Assembly: GCF_902712855.1 (NCBI RefSeq)
Contig: NZ_LR743507.1
Span: forward strand, 3,520,001-3,584,000
Source of the DNA: Variovorax paradoxus
Lineage (GTDB): Bacteria; Pseudomonadota; Gammaproteobacteria; Burkholderiales; Burkholderiaceae_C
Reading direction: 5' to 3'
Length of the DNA stretch: 64,000 bases
Shown in pieces: positions 42,116 to 49,919 of the stretch (position 1 is the first letter of the stretch; each line of letters opens with the position of its first letter). A program made the position numbers and the translations under genes. The notes under the pieces were generated by a model, which had not been told where the DNA came from, searched no databases, and was given only the letters and a program-made list of their open reading frames with translations.

Positions 42116-43129
42116 GGCCGACACGCCGACCACGACGCGGCCCCGGGCCGTGCCGGCTTCGACGGCCTCATGGGCCGAAGTGGCCTCCTCCAGGCTGAAG
42201 CGGCGCGCATCCATCAGCGGCGCGAGCCGCCCGGCCTCGGCGAGCCGGGTGGCCGCCTCGAGGATCTCTCCGTGATGGGCGCGGCCTCGGCCGGTGATCA
42301 TCGGCAGCAGCGTGAACACGCCCGAGTAGGTCGCCGCGCGGAACGACAGCGGCGCCAGCTTGTGGGTGCCCCAGCCCAGGCAACTGACCACATGGCCGCC
42401 GTAGCGGCGCGCGGCCGAGAAGGAGGCATCGAGCACGGCGCCGCCGACGGTGTCGTAGACCACGTCGAAGCCTTCGCCCGCGGTGTATCGCGCGACGTAC
42501 TCGTCGACCGTCGTGGCCGTGTAGTCGATGGGCGTGGCGCCGAAGCGGCGGATCGTGTCGGCATGCGACGGCGCGCCGGTGGCGAACACCTCCGCACCCA
42601 GCGACACCGCCAGCTGCACGGCCATGTGCCCGACGCCTCCCGCGCCGCCGTGCACCAGCACCTTCTGGCCGGCCTGCGTCTTCGCGCGGTCCACCAGGCC
42701 CTCCCAGGCGGTGATGAACACCAGCGGCAAGCCCGCGGCTTCGCGCATGCCGAGGTTGTGCGGCTTCAGCGCGAGCAGGTCGGCATCGACCGCGGCGTAG
42801 TCGGCGAGCGTGCCCTGCAGCCCGCCGATGCCGCCGGCCATGCCGTAGACCTCGTCGCCGCGCCTGAACTTCGTCACACCGGGGCCGACCGCCTCGACCA
42901 CGCCCGCGAGGTCCATGCCAAGAACCGCGGGCAGCGGCTGTTGTGCGTGGGCGGCCTGGCCGGCGCGGATCTTGGTGTCCAGCGGGTTCACGCCGCTGGC
43001 ATGGATGCGAACCAGCACCTCGCCTGCAGCCGCCACGGGGCGATCGAGCCGGGCGATGCGGAAGGGCTGGCCGGCGGCATCGAGGACGGCGGCGCGCATG
43101 GTGCGGGGAGAAGTCGAAGAGTTCGTCAT
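42113..43129 (-). CDS. Zinc-independent quinone oxidoreductase-like dehydrogenase
   Basis: The 338-residue medium-chain dehydrogenase has the GroES-like N-domain (HASGVNPLDTKIRAGQ, GMDLAGVVEAVGPGVTKF) and the NADPH Rossmann motif VLVHGGAGGVGHMAVQLA (about 155-172). Structural zinc cysteines are absent, as in quinone reductases. It probably reduces a quinone or reactive enone with NADPH. The ATG at 43129 has AAGGA upstream and replaces a longer frame that runs into the promoter. It is divergent from a LysR gene, the usual arrangement for a target and its activator. Confidence 0.9.
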   Translation of the reverse strand: MTNSSTSPRTMRAAVLDAAGQPFRIARLDRPVAAAGEVLVRIHASGVNPLDTKIRAGQAAHAQQPLPAVLGMDLAGVVEAVGPGVTKFRRGDEVYGMAGGIGGLQGTLADYAAVDADLLALKPHNLGMREAAGLPLVFITAWEGLVDRAKTQAGQKVLVHGGAGGVGHMAVQLAVSLGAEVFATGAPSHADTIRRFGATPIDYTATTVDEYVARYTAGEGFDVVYDTVGGAVLDASFSAARRYGGHVVSCLGWGTHKLAPLSFRAATYSGVFTLLPMITGRGRAHHGEILEAATRLAEAGRLAPLMDARRFSLEEATSAHEAVEAGTARGRVVVGVSA

Positions 43130-43223
43130 GGCTGGATTTCCTTGCAAGGTGAATGAATGGCTCGATTCTTCAATCAACACAATTGCAAGTAAATTGACAA
43201 AACTGCAGTCGTATCATTCATAA
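43130..43223. promoter_or_regulatory. Divergent promoter region, oxidoreductase / LysR
   Basis: This 94-base AT-rich gap holds ATTCAT-AA-ATGAAT (43216-43229), a perfect palindrome that covers the first LysR start codon. A perfect -35 hexamer TTGACA (43194-43199) faces right, with CATAAA (43219-43224) 19 bases on as a possible -10. TTGCAA copies are also present. LysR regulators usually bind such gaps. Confidence 0.5.
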
Positions 43224-44117
43224 ATGAATGAATCCCTCCAAGAACCGCCGGCCACTCGCATGGAATGGAGCGACGTTCGGGTGTTTCTTGCCATCGCCCG
43301 CAGCGGCACGCTGATGGGCGCCGCGCGGCAGACCGGCATGTCGCAGCCGACGATGGGCCGCCGCCTGAAGGCCCTCGAGGCCGCGCTGTCGCTCACGCTG
43401 TTCCAGCGCACCAGCGACGGCTTCGTGCTCACGGCCGAAGGCGAATCGGTGCTCGGGCATGCCGAGCGCATGGAGGAACAAGCGCTGGCGTTCCAGCGCG
43501 AGCTAGCGGGCAGCGGGCAACAGCTCGAGGGCATGCTGCGCGTGTCGTCGTCCGACTGGTTCGGCGTGCACGTGCTCTCGCCGCTCCTGGCGGGCTTCCT
43601 GCGCGAGCACCCGCGCGTGAGCATCGAGCTGCTGACCGACGCACGCCTGCTGAACCTCGCGCGCCGCGAAGCGGACCTGGTGTTTCGCATCCAGCCCTTC
43701 GAGGAGCCGTACATCATCCAGCGCAAGCTGCTGCATATGGACTACGCGCTGTATGCCGCCGCCGGCCAGCCGCATCCCCGTGCCGGCGACGGCGCGGGCA
43801 GCGCGCTCGTCACCCTCGACAGCGCCTACCGCGACTTTCCCGACGTGGCGTGGCTGCGTCGCATGCTGCCGAACGCCCGCACCGCCTTCGGCAGCAACAA
43901 CCGCTCGGCCCAAGCCCGCCTGTGCGCCGAGGGCATCGGCCTCGCGGTGCTACCGGTGGCATTGGGCGATGCCACGCCCGGCATCGGCCGCGTGGACCTC
44001 GGCGAGCCGCCGCCGGGGCGCGAAGTGTGGCTGGGCTATCACCGCGACCTGCGGCGCCTTGCGCGGCTGCGTGCGCTGGTCGAGCGCACGATCGAGGCGA
44101 TGTCGCCGGCGCCGTGA
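43224..44117 (+). CDS. LysR-type transcriptional regulator
   Basis: The 297-residue protein has the LysR winged helix-turn-helix (FLAIARSGTLMGAARQTGMS, TMGRRLKALEAALSLTLFQR) and a shortened effector-binding domain (about 95-295). The target is probably the divergent oxidoreductase gene. Two starts are possible: the ATG at 43224 (MNESLQEPP), with no ribosome site and lying inside a palindrome, or the ATG at 43260 (MEWSDVRVF). A -35/-10 pair that would start transcription near 43231 favours the second. Confidence 0.88.
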   Translation: MNESLQEPPATRMEWSDVRVFLAIARSGTLMGAARQTGMSQPTMGRRLKALEAALSLTLFQRTSDGFVLTAEGESVLGHAERMEEQALAFQRELAGSGQQLEGMLRVSSSDWFGVHVLSPLLAGFLREHPRVSIELLTDARLLNLARREADLVFRIQPFEEPYIIQRKLLHMDYALYAAAGQPHPRAGDGAGSALVTLDSAYRDFPDVAWLRRMLPNARTAFGSNNRSAQARLCAEGIGLAVLPVALGDATPGIGRVDLGEPPPGREVWLGYHRDLRRLARLRALVERTIEAMSPAP

Positions 44118-44160
44118 GCCCCGTCATGAAGCGGCCACCCCGTCGCCGATAATCCCGGGC

Positions 44161-45369
44161 ATGAATCCCTTGCTCTCCAGGTTGCAGCCCTATCCCTTCG
44201 AGCGGCTGAAGCAACTGTTCGCGGGCGTCACGCCCAACCCCGAGTTCCCTGCCATCAGCCTGGGCATCGGCGAGCCCAAGCACGCGACGCCCGCGTTCAT
44301 CAAGGAAGCCCTGAGCGCCAGCCTCGGCGCGCTGGCCGCCTACCCGGCCACCGCCGGCGACCTCAAACTGCGCAGCGCCTTCACCGACTGGCTCCAGTCG
44401 CGCTACCGCCTCGCGCTCGACCCGGCCACGCAGGTGCTGCCGGTCAACGGCTCGCGCGAGGCGCTGTTCTCGCTGGCGCAGACCGTGGTCGACCCGACCG
44501 TCTCGCCGGCGCCAGTGGTGATCTCGCCCAATCCGTTCTATCAGATCTACGAGGGCGCCGCCCTGCTCTCGGGCGCGGAGCCGTATTACGTGCCGAGCGT
44601 GCCCGCGCGCAACTTCGCGGTCGACTGGGACAGCGTGCCCGACGACGTCTGGGCCCGCACGCAGCTCGTGTTCGTTTGTTCGCCGGGAAACCCGACCGGC
44701 GCCGTGATGCCGCTGGACGAGTGGAAGAAGCTGTTCGCGCTGTCCGACCGCCACGGCTTCGTGATCGCGGCCGACGAGTGCTACAGCGAGATCTACTTCC
44801 GCGACGAGCCTCCGCTCAGCGGCCTGGAAGCTTCGGTGAAGCTCGGCCGGCCCGACTTCAAAAACCTGATCGCGCTCACCTCGCTGTCCAAGCGCAGCAA
44901 CGTGCCCGGCCTGCGCAGCGGCTTCGTGGCCGGCGACGCGGCGATCGTCAAGAAATTCCTGCTCTACCGCACCTACCACGGCAGCGCCATGAGCGGCACC
45001 GTGGCCGCGGCCAGCATCGCCGCGTGGGGCGACGAGGCCCACGTGATCGAGAACCGCGCCATGTACCGCGCCAAGTTCGCGGCCGTGACGCCGCTGCTCG
45101 AGCCGGTGCTCGACGTGCGCCTGCCCGACGCCAGTTTCTACCTCTGGGCCGGCGTGCCCGAAGTGTGGGCTGGCGACGACGAAGCCTTCGCCCGTTCGCT
45201 CTACGCTCAATACAATGTCACGGTCCTGCCGGGGAGCTATCTGGCGCGCGACACCTCCCACAGCCCGAACCCCGGCCGGGGCCGCATCCGAATGGCGCTG
45301 GTGGCCGAGACGGCCGAATGCGTGGAGGCCGCCGGGCGCATCGTCCGCTTCGTCAAGGACGGCAGGTAA
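44161..45369 (+). CDS. dapC: Succinyldiaminopimelate transaminase DapC
   Basis: The 402-residue PLP aminotransferase makes N-succinyl-LL-diaminopimelate in lysine and cell-wall synthesis. It opens NPLLSRLQPYPFERLKQLFA and has LGIGEPKHATP, the fold motifs SPGNPTGAVM and DECYSEIYF, and the PLP lysine in LSKRSNVPGLRSGF. The location ahead of dapD and dapE supports DapC over a general aminotransferase. The ATG at 44161 is used because the longer frame overlaps the LysR gene. Confidence 0.94.
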   Translation: MNPLLSRLQPYPFERLKQLFAGVTPNPEFPAISLGIGEPKHATPAFIKEALSASLGALAAYPATAGDLKLRSAFTDWLQSRYRLALDPATQVLPVNGSREALFSLAQTVVDPTVSPAPVVISPNPFYQIYEGAALLSGAEPYYVPSVPARNFAVDWDSVPDDVWARTQLVFVCSPGNPTGAVMPLDEWKKLFALSDRHGFVIAADECYSEIYFRDEPPLSGLEASVKLGRPDFKNLIALTSLSKRSNVPGLRSGFVAGDAAIVKKFLLYRTYHGSAMSGTVAAASIAAWGDEAHVIENRAMYRAKFAAVTPLLEPVLDVRLPDASFYLWAGVPEVWAGDDEAFARSLYAQYNVTVLPGSYLARDTSHSPNPGRGRIRMALVAETAECVEAAGRIVRFVKDGR

Positions 45370-45392
45370 CGGCTTCCGCGGCCCCAGTCCCC

Positions 45393-45418
45393 GCGCCCCA
45401 TCGGGGCGCACCCATTTT
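45393..45418 (+). terminator. Hairpin and T-run between dapC and dapD
   Basis: GCGCCCC-ATC-GGGGCGC (45393-45409) is followed by ACCCATTTTT. It looks like a partial terminator that could reduce read-through from dapC into dapD. I see no leader peptide or lysine riboswitch. Confidence 0.5.
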
Positions 45419-45436
45419 TCACCCGAGACTTTCTCC

Positions 45437-46270
45437 ATGACCCAGCAACTGCAACAAATCATCGACGCCGCGTGGGAAGACCGCGCCAACATCTCGGTCT
45501 CCGCCGCGCCCGCCGAAGTGCGCGACGCCGTCGAGCACGTGATCACCGAGCTCAACAACGGCAAGCTGCGCGTGGCCACCCGCGAAGGCGTCGGCCAGTG
45601 GACGGTGCACCAGTGGGTCAAGAAGGCCGTGCTGCTGTCGTTCCGCCTGAAGGACAACGAGCAGATGCAGGCCGGCTCGCTCGGCTTCTACGACAAGGTG
45701 CCGACCAAGTTCTCGCACCTGTCGGCCAACGAGCTCAAGGAATCGGGCGTGCGCATCGTGCCGCCGGCCGTGGCCCGCCGCGGCAGCTTCATCGCCAAGG
45801 GCGCGATCCTGATGCCCTCGTACGTGAACATCGGCGCCTACGTGGGCGAAGGCTCCATGGTCGACACCTGGGCCACCGTGGGTTCGTGCGCGCAGGTCGG
45901 CGCCAACGTGCACCTGTCGGGCGGCGTGGGCCTGGGCGGCGTGCTCGAGCCCCTGCAGGCCAACCCGACCATCATCGAGGACAACTGCTTCATCGGCGCA
46001 CGCTCGGAAGTGGTCGAAGGCGTGATCGTCGAAGAGAACTCCGTGCTCGGCATGGGCGTGTACCTCGGCCAGAGCACCCCGATCTTCAACCGCGACACCG
46101 GCGAGATCTCCTACGGCCGCGTGCCGGCCGGCAGCGTGGTCATCAGCGGCAGCCTGCCCAAGAAGACCAAGTCGGGCCAGGACTACAGCACCTACGCCGC
46201 GGTCATCGTGAAGACGGTCGACGCGCAGACGCGCTCCAAGACCAGCCTGAACGACCTGCTGCGCGACTGA
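45437..46270 (+). CDS. dapD: Tetrahydrodipicolinate N-succinyltransferase DapD
   Basis: The 277-residue trimeric left-handed beta-helix enzyme transfers succinyl from succinyl-CoA to tetrahydrodipicolinate, the step before DapC. Hexapeptide repeats are visible (GAYVGEGSMVDTWATVGSCA, GVGLGGVLEPLQANP, GARSEVVEGVIVEENSVLG). The N-terminal helical domain opens TQQLQQIIDAAWEDRANISV. Length and motifs match the family closely. A repeat element follows 8 bases after its stop. Confidence 0.97.
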   Translation: MTQQLQQIIDAAWEDRANISVSAAPAEVRDAVEHVITELNNGKLRVATREGVGQWTVHQWVKKAVLLSFRLKDNEQMQAGSLGFYDKVPTKFSHLSANELKESGVRIVPPAVARRGSFIAKGAILMPSYVNIGAYVGEGSMVDTWATVGSCAQVGANVHLSGGVGLGGVLEPLQANPTIIEDNCFIGARSEVVEGVIVEENSVLGMGVYLGQSTPIFNRDTGEISYGRVPAGSVVISGSLPKKTKSGQDYSTYAAVIVKTVDAQTRSKTSLNDLLRD

Positions 46271-46277
46271 GCCTGAT

Positions 46278-46370
46278 ACCCCCCATGCCGCGCGCACTTC
46301 GCGTCGCTTCGCACACCCCCTTGCTGGGGGCAACGCCTGCGGCCCGGCAAAGCCGGTTCCGCGGCATTAC
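46278..46370 (+). repeat. Palindromic repeat, single copy B
   Basis: This is the same family as copy A and the array at 54447. The long hairpin here reads AACGCC-TGCGG...CCGC-GGCATT around CCGGC-AAA-GCCGG, so its middle stem is GCGG/CCGC where the array has AAGG/CCTT. It starts 8 bases after the dapD stop. Confidence 0.83.
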
Positions 46371-46435
46371 CCGCGAAGACCAGGGGCCGCGCGCGGCGCA
46401 AGAATGATTCAAAGAGCACCCGAGGAGAGAGACCG

Positions 46436-47584
46436 ATGAACATGATGGAGCGGATTCTTCGTTTGATGGCCGAGCGCAAGGCCTCGGACATCTACCTCTC
46501 GGCACACTCCCCGGTGCTCATCCGGATCAACGGCAACTGCGTGCCCATCAATGCGCAGGTGCTGCCGCCCTCCGCGCCGCTGGCGCTGCTGTCCGAAGTG
46601 GTGCCCGCCGCACGCATCCAGGAACTGGAAAGCACGGGCGAACTCAACATGGCCGTCGCCCTGGAGGGCGCCGGCAACTACCGCCTCAGCGCCATGCGCC
46701 AGCGCGGCACCTATGCGGTGGTGGTGCGGCACATCGCCGCGACCATTCCGGGATTTGCGGAGCTGAACCTGCCCGACATCCTGAAGACGCTCATCATGGA
46801 AAAGCGCGGGCTGATCCTGATGGTGGGCGCCACGGGTGCCGGCAAGACCACCACGCTGGCCTCGATGATCGACTATCGCAACGAGCACGCCAGCGGCCAC
46901 ATCCTCACCGTCGAGGAGCCGATCGAGTTCACCTACACCAACAAGAAGTCGGTGGTGAACCAGCGCGACGTGGGCAGCGACACCGGCTCTCTGCAGACGG
47001 CGCTGAAGAACGCGCTGCGCCAGGCGCCCGACGTGATCCAGATCGGCGAGATCCGCGACCGCGACACCATGTCCGCCGCCATCGCGTACGCGCAGTCGGG
47101 CCACCTGTGCGTGGCCACGCTGCACGCCAACAACAGCTACCGCGCACTGAACCGCATCCTGAGCTTCTACCCCGTCGAGGTGCGTCCCACGCTGCTGGGC
47201 GACCTGGGCGGCGCACTGCGCGCCATCGTGTCGCAGCGGCTGCTGCGCACGCCGGTGGGCGCACGCGTGCCGGCGTTCGAGGTCATGCTCAACACCGCGC
47301 TGGTGGCCGAGCTGATCGAGAAAGGCGACTTCTCCGGCGTCAAGGAGGCCATGGAAAAGTCGATGGCCGAAGGCTCGCAGACCTTCGAGGAAGACATCGC
47401 CCGCCTCATCACCGAAGACCGCGTGAGCCGCGAGGAAGGCCTCTCGCAGGCCGATTCGCCCACCAACCTGATGTGGCGCCTGCAGAACCGCGCCGCGCCC
47501 AAGCAGCAGGTCGACGACCGCCAGCTGACCGACCAGTTCGACGAGCCCACCTTCACCGACATCACGCTCGACGTCAAATTCTGA
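46436..47584 (+). CDS. pilU: PilT/PilU-type pilus retraction ATPase
   Basis: The 382-residue hexameric ATPase has an N-terminal PAS-like domain (AERKASDIYLSAHSPVLIRI), Walker A GATGAGKTT (131-139), Walker B with the Asp/His boxes (VIQIGEIRDRD, 200-210), and HLCVATLHANN. The C-terminal tail is acidic and Gln-rich. PilU supports retraction of type IV pili with PilT, driving twitching and DNA uptake. GAGGAGAGA precedes the ATG. No other pilus gene is nearby; it is enclosed by lysine-pathway genes dapD and dapE. Confidence 0.9.
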   Translation: MNMMERILRLMAERKASDIYLSAHSPVLIRINGNCVPINAQVLPPSAPLALLSEVVPAARIQELESTGELNMAVALEGAGNYRLSAMRQRGTYAVVVRHIAATIPGFAELNLPDILKTLIMEKRGLILMVGATGAGKTTTLASMIDYRNEHASGHILTVEEPIEFTYTNKKSVVNQRDVGSDTGSLQTALKNALRQAPDVIQIGEIRDRDTMSAAIAYAQSGHLCVATLHANNSYRALNRILSFYPVEVRPTLLGDLGGALRAIVSQRLLRTPVGARVPAFEVMLNTALVAELIEKGDFSGVKEAMEKSMAEGSQTFEEDIARLITEDRVSREEGLSQADSPTNLMWRLQNRAAPKQQVDDRQLTDQFDEPTFTDITLDVKF

Positions 47585-47589
47585 CTTTC

Positions 47590-47664
47590 TCCCAGGCTCC
47601 GCCGGCCCCTTGCCCCGGGGCAACGCCAGCGGGCCGGCAAGGCCGGTTCCGTGGCGTTCCTGGA
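47590..47664 (+). repeat. Palindromic repeat, shortened copy C
   Basis: This copy lacks the GCGCACTTCGTGTCG lead but keeps the two hairpins; its outer stem is AACGCC/GGCGTT, fully paired. It starts 6 bases after the pilU stop and makes up most of the dapE leader. Confidence 0.8.
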
Positions 47665-47687
47665 AGAGCCCTACTCCACTCCCTGCC

Positions 47688-48872
47688 ATGTCCCGTACGC
47701 TCCAGCTCGCCGAACAACTCATCTCGCGCCCGTCCGTCACCCCTGACGACGCGGGCTGCCAGCAGATCCTGGGCGAGCGGCTGTCGCAGCTGGGCTTCGC
47801 GCTGGAAACCATCGAGAGCGGACCGGCAGACTTCCGCGTGACCAACCTCTGGGCCGTGCGCCGCCCCGCCTCCGGCAAGGCCACCAAGACCCTGGTGTTC
47901 GCCGGCCACACCGACGTGGTGCCCACCGGTCCCGTCGAGCAGTGGACCAGCCATCCGTTCACCCCCACGCACCGCGACGGCAAGCTGTACGGCCGCGGCG
48001 CGTGCGACATGAAGACCTCGGTGGCGGCGTTCGTCGTCTCGATCGAGGAGTTCCTGCTGGCCGTGCCCGACCCGCAGCTCACGCTCGCGCTGCTGCTCAC
48101 CAGCGACGAGGAAGGGCCCGGCGTGGACGGTACCGTCATCGTGTGCAATGCGCTGGCCGCCCGCGGCGAGAAGATCGACTACTGCATCGTCGGCGAACCG
48201 ACCGCCGTCGAGCGCTGCGGCGACATGATCAAGAACGGCCGCCGCGGCACCATGAGCGGCAAGCTCACGGTCAAGGGCGTTCAGGGCCACATCGCCTACC
48301 CGCACCTGGCAAAGAACCCGGTGCATTCGGTGGCGCCCGCGCTGGCCGAACTGGTGGCCATCAACACGGCCGGCGGCTGGGACGCGGGCAACGCCTGGTT
48401 CCAGCCGACCAGCTGGCAGGTCAGCAACTTCCACTCGGGCACGGGCGCGAGCAACGTGATTCCGGGCAGTGCGGTGATCGATTTCAACTTCCGCTTCTCG
48501 ACCGAGTCCACGCCTGAGTCGCTGCAGCAGCGCGTGCACGCGGTGCTCGACGCGCACCAGGTCGACTACACGCTGGCGTGGACCGTCGGCGGCCTGCCCT
48601 TCCTGACCACGCCGGGCGAACTCGTCGCGGCCGTGCAGGGTGCGATCCGCGAGGAGACAGGCATCGAGACCGAGCTGTCGACCAGCGGCGGCACCAGTGA
48701 CGCGCGCTTCATCGCCAAGATCTGCAGCCAGGTGGTGGAACTCGGCCCTGTCAACGCGAGCATCCACAAGATCGACGAGCACATCGACGTGGCGGAGATC
48801 GAGACCCTGAAGAACATCTACGTGCGCACGCTCAAGCAACTGGACGCATCGCTCGCTGCGGTGGGCGCATGA
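47688..48872 (+). CDS. dapE: Succinyl-diaminopimelate desuccinylase DapE
   Basis: The 394-residue dizinc M20 hydrolase releases succinate to give LL-diaminopimelate. The metal ligands and catalytic residues are in place: H74 and D76 (FAGHTDVVP), D107 (GACDMKTSVAAF), E141/E142 (SDEEGPG). VPLIG-like dimer segments and the DARFIAKI motif near the end are also present. The ATG at 47688 follows the repeat copy and has no obvious ribosome site. The stop overlaps prmB as ATGA. Confidence 0.96.
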   Translation: MSRTLQLAEQLISRPSVTPDDAGCQQILGERLSQLGFALETIESGPADFRVTNLWAVRRPASGKATKTLVFAGHTDVVPTGPVEQWTSHPFTPTHRDGKLYGRGACDMKTSVAAFVVSIEEFLLAVPDPQLTLALLLTSDEEGPGVDGTVIVCNALAARGEKIDYCIVGEPTAVERCGDMIKNGRRGTMSGKLTVKGVQGHIAYPHLAKNPVHSVAPALAELVAINTAGGWDAGNAWFQPTSWQVSNFHSGTGASNVIPGSAVIDFNFRFSTESTPESLQQRVHAVLDAHQVDYTLAWTVGGLPFLTTPGELVAAVQGAIREETGIETELSTSGGTSDARFIAKICSQVVELGPVNASIHKIDEHIDVAEIETLKNIYVRTLKQLDASLAAVGA

Positions 48873-49768
48873 GCACCGTCATCGAACTCATCGAGGCCGG
48901 CGCGAAGCGGCTCGAAGACGCCGGCGTGGCTTTCGGGCACGGCACGGCCAACGCCTTCGACGAAGCGGCATGGCTCGTGCTGTGGCGCCTCAAGCTCCCG
49001 CTGGACGACCTGGACGGCGTGGCGGATACGCCCGTTTCGCCCGCCGACGCCGGCAAGGTCGACGCGCTCGTCGCCGAGCGCATCGCCACGCGCAAGCCGG
49101 CCGCCTATCTCACGAAGGAGGCCTGGCTGCAGGGCGTGTCGTTCTACGTGGACGAGCGCGCCATCGTGCCGCGCAGCTTCATCGCCGAGCTGATCGCCGA
49201 TGGCAGCATCGATTACTGGCTGGGCGAGCACACGCAGCGCGTGCTCGACCTGTGCACCGGCAACGGCAGCCTCGCGGTGCTGGCTGCGCTGACCTACCCC
49301 GAGGTCAGCGTGGACGCGGCCGACCTGTCGGTCGAGGCCCTGGAAGTCGCCGCCATCAACGTCACGCGCCACGCGCTGGACGCGCGTGTGAAGCTGATCG
49401 AATCGGACGGTCTCGCGAACCTGCCCGGCCCCTACGACCTGGTGCTGTGCAACCCGCCCTACGTGAACAGCGCGAGCATGGCAGCGCTGCCCGCCGAATA
49501 CCTCGCCGAGCCCGAACTGGCGCTGGCCGGTGGCGCCGACGGCATGGATTTCGTGCGACGGTTGTTCGCCGATGCGCCTTCGCGAATGGGCGAACGGGCG
49601 GTGCTGGTGCTCGAGATCGGCAACGAGCGCGATCATTTCGAGGCGGCTTTCCCGCAGCTCGAGGTGGTCTGGCTCGAGACCTCGGCAGGCGAGGACCAGG
49701 TCCTGCTCGTGACGCGGGACGCCCTGGCCGCCATGGCCACCCTCGTGGCCGGCGCTGGCGTGCGTTAG
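48869..49768 (+). CDS. prmB: Ribosomal protein L3 glutamine methyltransferase PrmB
   Basis: The 299-residue SAM-dependent enzyme methylates a glutamine of ribosomal protein L3. Motif I is VLDLCTGNGSLAVL (about 125-138) and the catalytic NPPY is at 195-198 (LVLCNPPYVNS). The N-terminal helical domain (GVAFGHGTANAFDEAAWLVL) distinguishes PrmB from PrmC. The start overlaps the dapE stop by 4 bases. Confidence 0.94.
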   Translation: MSTVIELIEAGAKRLEDAGVAFGHGTANAFDEAAWLVLWRLKLPLDDLDGVADTPVSPADAGKVDALVAERIATRKPAAYLTKEAWLQGVSFYVDERAIVPRSFIAELIADGSIDYWLGEHTQRVLDLCTGNGSLAVLAALTYPEVSVDAADLSVEALEVAAINVTRHALDARVKLIESDGLANLPGPYDLVLCNPPYVNSASMAALPAEYLAEPELALAGGADGMDFVRRLFADAPSRMGERAVLVLEIGNERDHFEAAFPQLEVVWLETSAGEDQVLLVTRDALAAMATLVAGAGVR

Positions 49769-49807
49769 CGGCACCCGCCGGGCCGCTTCGCTTCTTCCGC
49801 CGCTTTC

Positions 49808-49829
49808 TCGCAGCCATTGGCTGCGATTT
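49808..49829 (+). terminator. Hairpin after prmB
   Basis: TCGCAGCC-ATT-GGCTGCGA (49808-49826), a perfect 8-bp stem, is followed by TTT. It probably ends the dapE-prmB transcript. About 65 bases further, GATAAT (49893-49898) may be the -10 of the ABC-F gene. Confidence 0.6.
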
Positions 49830-49919
49830 CCAGTTTCCGGGCCATGTCCCCCTGCCTTTGCCCCTTTTCGCCAAGCCGGATGGGCCGGGCGGGATAATCG
49901 CCCCTACGGTTCCTCTTTC

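Noticed and set aside
45370..45436. A lysine riboswitch before dapD
   Set aside because: Only a single simple hairpin fits in this short gap; the multi-helix riboswitch core is not there.
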